Source: Eutrigla gurnardus
Taxonomy: Eukaryota > Chordata > Actinopteri > Perciformes > Triglidae
Direction: 5' to 3'
Length of the DNA: 64,000 nt
Assembly: GCA_963514095.1 (NCBI GenBank)
Contig: OY741276.1
Span: forward strand, 5,638,586 to 5,702,585
How positions within the stretch are numbered: the stretch's first letter is position 1; each line of letters starts with the position of its first letter. The translations under genes and the position numbers were made by a program. Positions 36,198-47,700 of the stretch are shown here, one piece after another. The notes beneath the pieces are model-generated. The model did not search any database. It saw only the letters and a program-made list of their open reading frames with translations, and was not told the DNA's origin.

Positions 36198-37184
36198 CTC
36201 ATTCTATGTTTGGTGTGATTGTCATTCGGCAATCTTTAGCTGAAGGCTACATCTACCCACCGTCATTTGGAACTGATCTACTTTTCATTGATGCAATATT
36301 TATTAATTCCAAAACCCAAACAGCATGTGAGCCAGACGAGTGAACATTTTTTTGGCGCCTATTTGCTTTTGTTAGTTTGCCGTGTGTTGTTTGTTTTGGA
36401 GGCTCAGACACAATCCAGTTTTTTTGCATTGTGTTCCCAGGTGTAAATTCCCATACACACCAATGATCAAGGTGCGTGCCTGTGTTTCGGGCTGTTGCTG
36501 CGCCTGCGTTTGTATCCGTGACAACAACGTCAGGGGCATGCCCCAATGCAAGTTGCCACATCCGTCTCAGCCCCGATGCCACACACACGCACCGCATATA
36601 GGTTCCACGCGGGTCCCGCACGCCCTCGTACACATAAAGCAGCGCAGTCTGTTCAGCTCTCCTTCCTCAGAGGAAACAGAAACACGTTGGATGTTTCCAC
36701 CTTTGTTGTCCTCTGTTGTTGTTCTTGGCTCAAAAAGCAATAGTCTGTCAGACTGGATAAAGCAATGCAAGTGGTAGCAGTCTTCCAAAAAATGTCAATT
36801 TATGCAAACAATCCCAAAGCGTGTCAGAAGTTTCGTCAATGACAGCTGAATGGTCCCCATACCTGTTTCAGCGTCGTCAACTGTCAAGGTCTTGAAAGTC
36901 GGGGGGGAGAGTTTTTTTGCTCCATAAAGCTTTATTGTAATGAAGTGCCTGATGGGAAGATATGACCACAAGGATGTGATCAGCGATGGTCATCAATGCC
37001 TAAATGAGTTCTCTCGGCCCGCGGGGCGGGAACGAGGTCTCTGGGGGGTTTCAGCGGAGCAATGTGTGCCTCTTAACTCCTGGCTCTCTGGTCCAGCGAT
37101 AGCTCGCCGGCTAGCTTCGGGCCTGTGTTAAAAAACCTCGGCCCGCTAAATTAAGTTTGGCTGTGTGTTCGCAGCCTGTGGCTC

Positions 37185-37273
37185 CACACACACACACACA
37201 CACACACACGTGCACACGAGAGCGAGTGCATTTACAGCCGCTCGGAGTCATTCATCCACACTAGTGTGAACGT

Positions 37274-37309
<36 letters not shown>
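37185..37309. repeat. Pair of (CA)n microsatellites
   Basis: CA arrays at 37185-37209 and 37275-37309, each bounded by CGTGCACA-like sequence. Confidence 0.93.
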
Positions 37310-37316
<7 letters not shown>

Positions 37317-37762
37317 TAGACTCTCCCATTACCCAATCTTAATTGGCTACCTTCCCTCTTTCTCTCTCCCCCCTCTATCTCTCACTTGGACAGGCCTACA
37401 GGCCCGTTGGTGCGCTGGCAGAGAGAGAGGGAGAGAGACATAGAGAGAGAGGGAGAGAGAGAGAGATGGGTGCTGGGATGAGGTTTAGATTGCGATCAGG
37501 ACATAAGAGAGGGCAAATTACAGCTGTGCCTCACCACGGAGTTGATATTTCACACTAAATATCTGGAAAATCTCAGCGTCCCTGTATTTCTATCCGGGCC
37601 ACTTGTTAAAGCCACGGTTGGGAAGTAGAGTCGGAGAAGCCTTTTTCTCTCCCGCTCGCTGAGGAGTTGTCATGGTGCTGTCAGCCGGCTTGTTCTCCAT
37701 GTGCCTGTCACGGCTCCGGATAGGAGCTCTGGGGTCCCAGCATCCTGCCAATTGGTGAACCG

Positions 37763-37786
37763 GCGTGCGCGTGCGCGCGCGCGCGT
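37763..37786. repeat. Alternating (CG)n tract
   Basis: A GCGTGCGCGTGCGCGCGCGC-type stretch of about 24 bases alternates purine and pyrimidine throughout and is dense in CpG. This is the strongest Z-DNA-type sequence in the window. Confidence 0.9.
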
Positions 37787-38324
37787 TGCCCTCGGAGCAC
37801 TTTGTTGATTCTGCTCGGCGGTGTCGGTGACACATTGAGCGGGTTTCGGTGGGAGTCCCCCTGGTTTCCCTCGTGCTGTGTTTACTCCATCTGTTTACTG
37901 CCCAAAAAAACACTCTCAAATCTATTACCTCTCCCTCTCTCTCTCTCTCTGTTTTTCACTGTGTGTGTATATCTCTCTCCCTTATTTACTCCTGACTTCT
38001 CTTGACTTGTCGTTTCAAATCAGTAGCTGCGTGGTAGTCAGGTGGTGTGCCTGTCGACAGCCAGCGCTTGTCTCCTCCTCAGCAGGAGGTGGGATTGACT
38101 TTCTCTCTCTCCACCATCCACACAGCCATCTTTTTTTTTTTTGCTCGAAGAGCAGGAACACTTTGTTTTTCCTGGATGGATTTCTTTCACGTCTGTGTAC
38201 TTGATTAATAAAATATTTGAATAATAAACTGCAGGAATGACACTTTTGCTACACAGAAGGCAGTAACCAGAGGTGATGGATTGTACGGCTGCAAGTGATT
38301 ATTTTTAATTGATTGTTGTAAAAC

Positions 38325-38582
38325 AGTGTTTCCAAAGAGGTTTATTCAGCCTACTGATACTTTTTACACTTGTTTCTCTATAAAGGCAAATAAAGTAAAT
38401 TTCTTGTACCTTTCTTGGACAAGTTTCGGCTCCATATAACACATCACAGATGATGTCACACCAACATCACGTGACACCTCTGATGAAGGCTAGAGAGGCA
38501 AGGTAGCCGGAACTTGTCAGGTACAGGAAATTTACTTTATTGGCCTTTTTTTAGAGAAACAAGTGTAAAAAGTGTTTCCAAA
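38325..38582. mobile_element. Fold-back (long inverted repeat) element with flanking repeats
   Basis: Arms at 38359-38430 and 38506-38573 are inverted copies of roughly 70 bp. Both read ACTTTTTACACTTGTTTCTC from the outside, then AATAAAGTAAATTTC, then a GACAAGTT(T/C)CGGC inner end, with a few small indels. The 75-bp loop (38431-38505) holds GATGATGTCACACC and CATCACGTGACACC, themselves partly repeated. A 12-bp direct repeat, AGTGTTTCCAAA, occurs at 38325-38336 and 38571-38582 and may be a target duplication, although the right copy overlaps the arm by three bases. No coding capacity is present. The family is unknown to me. Confidence 0.7.
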
Positions 38583-39229
38583 AGGTAAGCCCCGACTCGC
38601 TTTTATTGGGTTTACATTTTCCTGAAATCTGTGTTTTCTTGTTAAGAAGTAAAAGGAAGGGGGAGAGAAGACAGGGTGATGTTTATTTGATATGGATTGG
38701 ATTGTTGGTTTGTCTTGTAATTCACGTTAAAGTTTTCCTCTAAAACTGCGACCACAGGAAGTACTACGTGTGGGCTTGTGATCATAGCAACTGTGGCCAT
38801 ATGATGACATAACGAGTGAATAAATTATTTAAAAAGGGAATGATTATATGATGATTTGATGCATCATAGCCTCTCAAGGTTATCTTTGAAAACAACATCC
38901 AACAAAACCGCATTCATATTCACATTAAATAAAATATGTCTCCGGATTGTGAAATAATTATTGATTTTTCTTTTTTCCACACAGCTTCACCTCTGAAACA
39001 ACTTCATTAAGCTGTGTGCTCATTATGCAACCTGTGCTATGGTTTTATAATGTCAGCCCTTAGTCTGTGTGTGATGCTATGAATTGATAGTTTACATACC
39101 CAATGCCAAGGGCACCACCAAGGGCTCATGAATGAGAGATGAAAAGAAGTAGAATTGGAGCAGGGGAGGAAGAGAGAGATATCTCTTTCTTTTTTTCCTT
39201 TTTTCCCCCCTCCTCATCCCTGCGACCGG

Positions 39230-39312
39230 TTAATTAGCCTGCTACACTACCAAGCCTCGGCTGCAGGGACGGGGTTCAATAGTTCACCTATCTACCACTG
39301 AGCTACAACCAT
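39230..39312 (-). repeat. tRNA-like SINE head remnant
   Basis: On the minus strand the sequence reads GGTTGTAGCTCAGTGGTAGA, a strong match to the tRNA A-box region (TAGCTCAGTGG). A TTGAACCCC B-box-like core follows only about 30 bases later instead of about 44, so it cannot be a working tRNA gene. It is most simply a damaged tRNA-derived SINE. GGTAGTGTAGCAGGCTAATT further on is also SINE-like. Confidence 0.35.
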
Positions 39313-39529
39313 GGTAAACCTGGATTACCTGCTCTACCGGCTACCAAACCCCAGTATTACAAGTACCTGTCTTGTTCAGCAGCCTGGAAATCAAATCAGT
39401 CCGAAGAGCCGGCCAGGTGGACTTACACTAAATCTGTTGTCCTGGAGAGCCGTGGGTTCTTCCTCCATCGCTTGTGTTTATAACGGAGGGGCGTTTGAGT
39501 GGCCTGGGAAACCGGAGAGCCTCCATATT

Positions 39530-39780
39530 CAGCAGCGTGGACACTTTCGGAATGAAAGCCATCCAAATATTTATTAATGGGATCAGATTTATGACCAGCG
39601 TCATTTAAAACGGGACGCTGTAAATGCTTTTTGTCCCAGATGTGTCAGCGACGCCCGTAGATGATTAAAGGCTATTGATGATATGGACCGTCAATCTGTT
39701 TTTGTTGTGACATGCCGAAAGCATAGGAGATGGGCTGTCATCTCCATATTTCATATTTTCCAGAATAAGTGAGACTTCAG
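39530..39780. promoter_or_regulatory. Candidate conserved non-coding element
   Basis: A repeat-free block containing ATATTTATTAATGGGATCAG, a ATTTATGACCAGCGTCATTT segment (imperfect dyad), TGATTAAAGG and CTATTGATGA. Texture only; conservation is unproven. Confidence 0.22.
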
Positions 39781-39895
39781 TCCCGTCAACCAATGCGTGA
39801 GATTGGTTGTAGATATTCTGAATATATTATTTACTTTGGCTGTGTGTACAGTTAATTATGTCTTAGTGATCATTGTGTAAATACATTTACACAGT

Positions 39896-39951
39896 ACACA
39901 CACACACACACACACACACTCACACACTCACACACACACACACACACACAC
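39896..39951. repeat. (CA)n microsatellite with CTCA steps
   Basis: CA array with two CT interruptions. It forms an inverted pair with the long TG array 100 bp to the right. Confidence 0.95.
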
Positions 39952-40051
39952 CTGAAGTTTCCCAAAAAACACCAAAAACCCTCCTAAAAGTCGAGCTAAG
40001 AGCAAAAAGTTCACGATGTATGCAGGTGTGTTTAGAGGAGACAATAATAGA

Positions 40052-40176
<125 letters not shown>

Positions 40177-41329
40177 AGAGGAAGAGAAGGTGATTGAGAG
40201 AGACAGACTGATGGACAAAGACAGAGATGCCTTTAATGTATTAAAATAGTCGTATAATAGAGGACAGCATATTAAAACTCCATTTGTCTTTCTTCTTCAT
40301 GTTCATTCCACCTCATTTATTAGATAAAAAATTAAAAAATCATCAATTATTAGACTTGTAGTAACGGGGCAGTACATCTCAGTGAATGCAGCATATGGGC
40401 ACGTACAACGTCATCCACTTTTGAAAAAGTCTGGGGTTTTTTTGTAGTTAATTTTTATTTTTTGTGTTTTTTACCAACAAGAAAGGCACACAAAACATGC
40501 CGTCTTCTTCTTTAACTCTCAACCAAATGTGTCCCGTGTTGTGTCCTCCTTCCTACCGTCCTAATTGATATACGTGTGAGCGTCTTCCCTGCTCTGCTGC
40601 TGCTTGCGTGCCAGCTGTACCAGCGCTAGCTTCCTGTTGCTGGCAGATCGGAGCAGCGGAGTAGACTTGGAGGGTCGAGTCGGGCTAATGAAGTTGTCAG
40701 AGGCGTGTAGCATCGAGGCTGATGGGAGGGCCTGCCAAGGCAAGCCAATGGCGAGGCTGCGTCTGTGATCAGCCGAGCATGATGGGAGACCACCCTGCAC
40801 AGCGAGTGCTGAGGGCCCCGTCACAGCCCCCCCCCCCCCCCCCCCTCCCTCAGATCAAAGAGCTGGCCCTCTAATACACCAACAATTAGAGAGAGAGATG
40901 CTGCAGCCTCGCATTCACACAGAAACGAGTGCACTCGCAGGCGAACACCTGGATGGATGCACATTATACCTGTATGGGAAAATATGCAGCTTCATGCTTT
41001 CCGACCGACAGAGGGGTTATGATGAAGGATGAAATCAAAGGAGAAGAGACTTGACATGTGTCAGCTTTCTCCCAGCGTTCACCTCTTCCAGGTCCAGGCC
41101 TCTCTCCTCCACTCCTCCTCCGCCTCCTCCTCTCCCCTGCCCTCCTTTAGTTAAGATATCTCATTAATAACCACTTCTCTACGCCTGCCTCCCGTTAGCC
41201 TCCAGTGTTAGCTTGCCGCTCGTTCTCTGGTTCTCTCCCCTCCTCTGCTCTCTGCTCTGCTCCCTGCTCTGCCCAGGGTTCTTGTTTGAAATTCACGAGT
41301 GGTGCAGTGAGACTGCAATAACCTACATA

Positions 41330-41334
<5 letters not shown>

Positions 41335-41375
<41 letters not shown>
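41335..41375. repeat. (TC)n microsatellite
   Basis: Pure CT array of about 41 bp. Confidence 0.96.
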
Positions 41376-41378
<3 letters not shown>

Positions 41379-41805
41379 GTCATTTTTCTTTTTTCCTCTC
41401 TCTCTCTCCGTCTCATGTATTCCACCATCATTCCTTTTCTTTTAAAACCACTAATATCCTCCCCCCCTGCCACGCGCCAGTGTATTTTTGAAATAAATAT
41501 TATTAAAGGTGTAATGTATGTGCATATATAAAAACACTAATGAATATATTTATCTTTTTCTTTTTCTTTTTTTTTCTTACTTCAACTTTCTTTACAAACA
41601 TCTTTGTCAGTCTGGAAGAATGAAGCACTTTTTCATGCTTTTTTTTTTTTTTCTCCACACCGCTTCGGGAAACAACCAGGGGGTTCTTGATGTCAAATTG
41701 TTGTCTGTTTATCATTGGTTCATTTAAAATGCTTAAATATGCGTCCCATCTCCACCTTGCCTTGATCCTCATTCTTCGCCATCCTGCCGGGTGTCCCTGT
41801 AGCTT

Positions 41806-41957
41806 TGTGTGTGTGTGTGTGTGTGTGTCTGTGTGCGTATGCAAGTGTGTGACGCTGGAGGCGCAACTCCTGTACGCCCCGCTGACTTCTTGTTGAACTC
41901 CTCTCCTGCAGATTAAAATAAAGACAAGGAGAGGAGGAGGCCAGATGAGAAGAAGAA

Positions 41958-41991
<34 letters not shown>
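41806..41991. repeat. Pair of (GT)n microsatellites
   Basis: GT arrays at 41806-41828 and 41962-41991. Confidence 0.93.
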
Positions 41992-41992
<1 letters not shown>

Positions 41993-42546
41993 ACGTGTTT
42001 GTTCGAGGGCTGGAAGTGTTAGTGCATGAATTAATACTCGTATGTGCTGGTGTCTACGTGTAGTTTGTGTAAAGTTGCTCGTGCTTTGTGGAAGTGGCAT
42101 ATGTTGGCGGTGGGTGGCAGTGCAGGAACAACAAGCCGGCTGGCTGGTTGGGATCCTGAGCCATAGCGTTCAGTAAAGAAAAGACATATCCTCCTCCTTC
42201 TGCTGATGCTCGTCATCCTCTCTTTAAAAAGAAATGTGAAAGGAGGAACATTCTCCTTTTTTTCTCTCTGGTAGACTCAACTCTTCTGATTAGTTGCTTA
42301 TATGCCAATTAAAGAAACTTTAAAGGCACTTCATACAGCTTTAAGTTATACATTAAATATTTTCAAATTCCTATTATAGGAGGTAATACTGTGTGCTTTG
42401 TCTGTGTATGTTTTAGAACTGAAACAAGTGTAATAGAACGAGTGGAGCGTCATGATTTCTGCACTGATTTAGTGGTCATCATGAATATTGGATATCTCTG
42501 TCAGATAGCTGCTAAAATGCAATCCAGTATGAACTCCACATGGTCG

Positions 42547-42657
<111 letters not shown>

Positions 42658-43028
42658 TAACTCTGATTAATGCATTGTAAAAACGCTTCAGTATTACTCG
42701 GAGCGAGGGATTCCTTGTTCACATGCGCATATTTGTCTGTTTTATGTCCAGGAATTCATATTACACAAAATACTTCTACAGATGTGGCATTGTTTTTTTG
42801 TTTTTTTTTGTAAATATGGAAGCTTAACTTTGTGCCAAAATCCTCAAAGTTAGTCAAATTGGATGGTTAAAGGTTCAAAGCTTAGGGCAGCGTGTTTTAT
42901 TTTTGTGTTTTGTAGCTGGGGAGGCGCTGCAAAATGGGAGCGAAAGGCGAATGATTACTTGGCATGGATCATCACTTGGGGTCAGTACATGGGTTTAAAT
43001 GCTGCGGCGCTAACTCTCTCAGGGAGTT

Positions 43029-43048
43029 TGTGTGTGTGTGTGTGTCTA

Positions 43049-43074
<26 letters not shown>
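43029..43074. repeat. (TG)n microsatellite
   Basis: TG array with one CTA interruption. Confidence 0.95.
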
Positions 43075-43080
<6 letters not shown>

Positions 43081-43887
43081 ACACGGGAGATGGGGAGGGA
43101 GGGAGGGAGAAGGGCAGATGTTATATTGATGGCACGCCACGCTTCTCTTCTCTGTCCTGAATAATCATGATCCTGAGCTGATGGGATGCTGCTTCAAAAA
43201 GATGAGAGTATGCGTGAACTGTGGATGAACTGGAACCTGCACATGAACCAGGGCTGGTGGTAGCCCAGCCCGGCAGCCATCCCCGTTCCCCAAACGGGGA
43301 ATTCCTAAACCGGATTTATGCTGATGCAGGGGAGGGGAGGGGAGGGTTTAGAGCACTTTCATATCTTCTAAGTTAGGTGCACATGTTTTTTTGAAATTGT
43401 TGGTTTGATGTGAATTGAATGGATAATATGATTTATATTTGTGTGTAATTGGTTGTTGTTTTGTGTGATGACGGCGATAGAGAGAGTATGAGAGAGAGAG
43501 ATTGGGTCAGACTGGGCTGGCAGGTGAGCAGACGTTTGCTCCAGGCTTCTCTGCTACCGTTTGATACAACAGGCTTTGTGGAACACACACACACACACAT
43601 TCTTTCCTCTTTTTTCCCCCTCTCTCTCTCTCTAAAACTGTCACCGTCTCCATGTAATCTCTTTGGGCCTTTCATCATTTCCCTGCCTCAGATCTTGCCT
43701 TTCTTGTGGTTGTGTTTTTCTGAATAATATGAAACTTGAGCGACAGATCCTGGGACAGATGTGTGAAGAGCAGGGACTGCTATACCCCATCAGACAGATG
43801 GGTGGCAGTATACTGTCAGGCTAGAGCAACAATCTCCCTCCCTGTCTCCCCTCCGCTCCCCCCTCCCCTCCCCCTCTTCCTCTGACT

Positions 43888-43888
<1 letters not shown>

Positions 43889-43973
<85 letters not shown>
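43889..43973. repeat. (TATC)n tetranucleotide array, about 21 units
   Basis: Uninterrupted TATC/GATA array. It is the only long tetranucleotide repeat in the window. Confidence 0.98.
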
Positions 43974-44268
43974 GAATTTCTACCTTCGTTCTCGTCTCTC
44001 GTTTTCATCTTTTGTTCCATCTCTTTACTCTCACTCTCCCTCCAGGCTATCTCTCCATTTCTCCGGACTTCGTCCCCCATCACCCCCTGCGGGTTTCTCT
44101 CCCTGCTTCAATGCTAAAATGCGGCGGTGTTAGCACTTGTTAGCGCCGCCGTGGCTATTCATTCCTCCGTGTGTGATATCAGGTCTATGAAAGAGCGGGT
44201 GGATAACAAATTGCAGCACTGCGTAGCAGCTGTGACTCAGTACCATCAACTTAGAATGGATAAATGCA

Positions 44269-44269
<1 letters not shown>

Positions 44270-44305
<36 letters not shown>

Positions 44306-44316
44306 ACACACACACA
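44270..44316. repeat. (CA)n microsatellite
   Basis: CA array with one CGAA interruption. Confidence 0.94.
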
Positions 44317-44480
44317 TGCTGTTTGCCCAGATCAAGGCCGTGGCTCTGAGGGACTAGAGGGAGAGCCTATGGAAATAGACGGCTTTGTCATCGAAACACC
44401 CACCACGCTTCCCTGGAGATGGTTGTATCAGACTTTCTTCTTCTCTTTTTCCTCCCCTCCTCGTTCTATAACCTGCATCT

Positions 44481-44481
<1 letters not shown>

Positions 44482-44567
<86 letters not shown>
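44482..44567. repeat. (CA)n microsatellite
   Basis: Pure CA array of about 86 bp. Confidence 0.97.
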
Positions 44568-44569
<2 letters not shown>

Positions 44570-46137
44570 CCTCCTTTCCAATCCACCCCGTTATTGTCCT
44601 TAAGCTAAGCATTATTTACTCTGAAAGAACGCTTTTAGTTGGAACGAACTCTGCAATTTACTAATAATTCATCTTGTATTGTGTTTTTTTGTGTTGCTAA
44701 TGACATGATGACAACACTTGTAAAGAATAGGGCTTATATTTAATGCCGTTAACCACTTAGTGGATGTCATGCATTTAATTCTCAAAAATAACAGCACAGT
44801 CTGATATGGAAATCGTAACATTGCGGACTATATGGCTTACGATTAGATGTTTTTTCCTGGACATATCTATTCCTTTTTCTTTTCTAACCCTCCATATCAC
44901 CCTCCTCATTTCTTTATAAGCAACGCACTGTGGCGAGCACTCAGAAAATCCCTGTATTGTGAGTCTGCAGCAAAAGGGAGGATTACTAGCCAACAGTTTG
45001 CTGTGTCACTCTGAAAAATTGCCCAGGATTCAACACTACTTAGAGTAAGCGTACTGACTGGCTTGCTTTTGTATTTCACGACATTATCTTTCCATCTATC
45101 CGGGGTCAGGTCGGGATTATTTATGAAACATATTCATCCCTCCTGCAGCTGAATCAGCCAGAAAACAAAAGCTCGTCCTTTAAAAAATATATATTTTTTA
45201 TGCTTCTTTACGCACAATTTCATCCCCTTTTATTCTCAAATGTGGTGGATTCGACAGTTATTTCCCCTCCTTATCCGCCCCGTCTCTATGTCTTCCTTAT
45301 TTTCCTTGAAGCTTTGGAGCAAAGCAGTTGTGTGAAATGTTTAAGCCTCGGTGTTTGGTGGATGAAAATAGCACGGGAATAAAAAAACGTCTTTACTATT
45401 CCTGGACACCTGGAGACATGTCCTTTCTGTCTTTCAAGCACTCGGGCCGGCATCATAAGCAGATTATGAGTAATTGTAAGTGTGTATGTTTTTTTGAAGG
45501 GGGGGTGGTGCGAAGGTGAATGGCGTGCCCCTCCCCCCCCCATCAAGTGGCTTTGCCTCGCCTGCCCGCCGCCCCACAGAGCCGGGGTTTGATTCTGGCG
45601 GTGGCAGCTCTGTCAGAGATCAAACTCCTGCCTCCTCTCCCTCTCAAGAGCTCCTATGTGGGTGAGTGGACAGATCCTGGTCCTGGTCTTGCACATAATT
45701 GTAAGCACATATGCATAAACACATAGTAGCTTCCTACTGATGGTTGTGTACATCGTTGGACTCCATACAGCAGGAAGACGTGTATGTATTATGTGTCCAT
45801 GTTTTTACAGTAACAGTCCATTTAGTATTTTCAGCTTCTCTCTCCTTTTTTTCCACCCCACACCTGAGAGAGTTGAGGGTCTGCCGTGCCCACCACATGT
45901 TTGCAGGGTCAGCCAGAGTGTCTGGGTGGGAGCCAGCACGCTGAGGTCCAGGGTTCGGTTTGACCAGCAACGAGACCCAGAGTGTGGGCAGACAGAGATG
46001 GAGGTGGGAGGGGGGGGCGGCAGCATTTGTATCCTGCAGATTAGGGCGATACACCATCCATACGCACAGGATGAGCTTTTTCAACATCACACACCGCCCT
46101 GGCCATGACTGCCTGATCTGAGGAAGTGTGTTACAAG

Positions 46138-46158
46138 TGTGTGTCTGTGTGTGTGTGA

Positions 46159-46241
<83 letters not shown>
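46138..46241. repeat. (TG)n microsatellite with interruptions
   Basis: TG array with CTG, AATG and ATG interruptions towards its left half. Confidence 0.96.
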
Positions 46242-46243
<2 letters not shown>

Positions 46244-46372
46244 ATGGCGTCAGAAAGAGGCATGCACAATTTTTTTTTCCTGATATGTAACGGCAACTTG
46301 AACTTTTCACCCCACTTTCCCATGTGATCTGACTAAAACAGCATTCCATGGTAAAACGCACACGCCTTGCAC

Positions 46373-46418
46373 CTGTGTGTGTGTGTGTGTGTGTCAGTGT
46401 GTGTGTGTGTGTGTGTGT
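46373..46418. repeat. (TG)n microsatellite
   Basis: TG array with a single CAG interruption. Confidence 0.94.
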
Positions 46419-47559
46419 TCCAGAGCTAATAGCAATAAGAGCGGTGGACTGTGGATTACCTCTAGTTGAGACAATTATCTTTCCACCAGTCAATTCAAGG
46501 TCAGCTTTACAAACCCATTTACTTGCTGGCAAATATTCCTCAATCAAGTGTGTCTGAATGAAAGCGTCGTGTTAAACCTTGTGTTGTTGTTTTTCTTACT
46601 CTTACCGTTTTTCTTCATGCTTTTTCTGCTTTTGTAATGACTTATAACTTGTGTATTTTTACTGGAGAATAGTACTTTTCAGCAGTCACATAGGCTCTTC
46701 TGGTGTGTGCGTGTCCTCTTTGAGTTTGTTGCTCTGCCTAATAGCTCTGGCGAGTGAATGAGGCCTGATGTTTGGAGCCTATTTAATAGGCAGTGCGCGT
46801 GCATGTGTGTGCGCTTGTGTGTGCTCAGTCTTTAGCAGTGTGCCACGTCTCAAGCCCCTTATTCTTGGATAATTGTGCTGCAAGTCCTCAGCCTCAGCCC
46901 CCTTTAGCCTGAAAACCAAGCTCATTGCGGGCCCCCAAAGAGCCCCCCGACAAGGTAGAGAGAGAGAGAGAGAAAAAAAATCCCAAGTTGTCCTTGTGCA
47001 TAAAAGTAGATTCTACTCTCCAACACCTTTTCAAATTAATATTTGTGATGGGCGCCATACAGCCAGCCCCAGTTTCTGTTCCCCGCCTTTGTTCCTGCGT
47101 TTGATGTAATGGAGGCAAGGACAAAGAGGAGAGCAGGCAGAGTGTGTGAAAATGGTAGTTAAGTGGGCTTAAGGGCTCCTTCAGTACCTTCTGAAAGGCC
47201 CGGACCCTGAATAGGACCCTCGCACTGCTAAGCTGTAGTGCAGTAAACAAGACAGGTCTAGCACAAAGGTGCGTCTCAAATGAGCACAGACACCCTCCTC
47301 CTCTTTCGCCTCACCCCGTCTCACCCCGACCTCTCACCCGACTCTGACATCTGGCCAATCCCAAGGTCTGTCTTCGCTCGCCCCCCTCCCCTTTTATATT
47401 CCTCCTTCATTTTTTTTTCTCCTTCATATCTTTTCTCTTGTTCTTTAGTGTTTCTATGCACTCTTCTGGTGTGTGTGTTTGTGTTTTGTTGTGCTGGTCC
47501 CGGCTGGACGGCTTGCTCCCCCCCCCCTAGCCAGCCTCGTCCCCAGTGCTTGGGCGGTT

Positions 47560-47700
47560 CGGCTCTTTTGTTTAGTTAATTGCAATGAGTATAATGTACT
47601 AGTCTCTCGGAGGTCCACTGAAGACAATTAGACAATCCCAAGAATTTAATGAGACACCACCAGCCCCAATCCCCCATCCTTCTCCTTTGAGAAACACCCT
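47560..47700. promoter_or_regulatory. Candidate conserved non-coding element
   Basis: A repeat-free block containing TTTTGTTTAGTTAATTGCAA (SOX-like and homeodomain-like cores together), ACAATTAGACAATCCC and GAATTTAATGAGAC. Assignment is by texture alone. Confidence 0.22.

Noticed and set aside
36253..36633. 126-codon minus-strand frame
   Set aside because: Composition unremarkable, no domain, no splice context.
39270..39312. Minus-strand tRNA gene
   Set aside because: The A-box is good but the distance to the B-box is about 14 bases too short and no acceptor stem pairs, so a functional tRNA is excluded.
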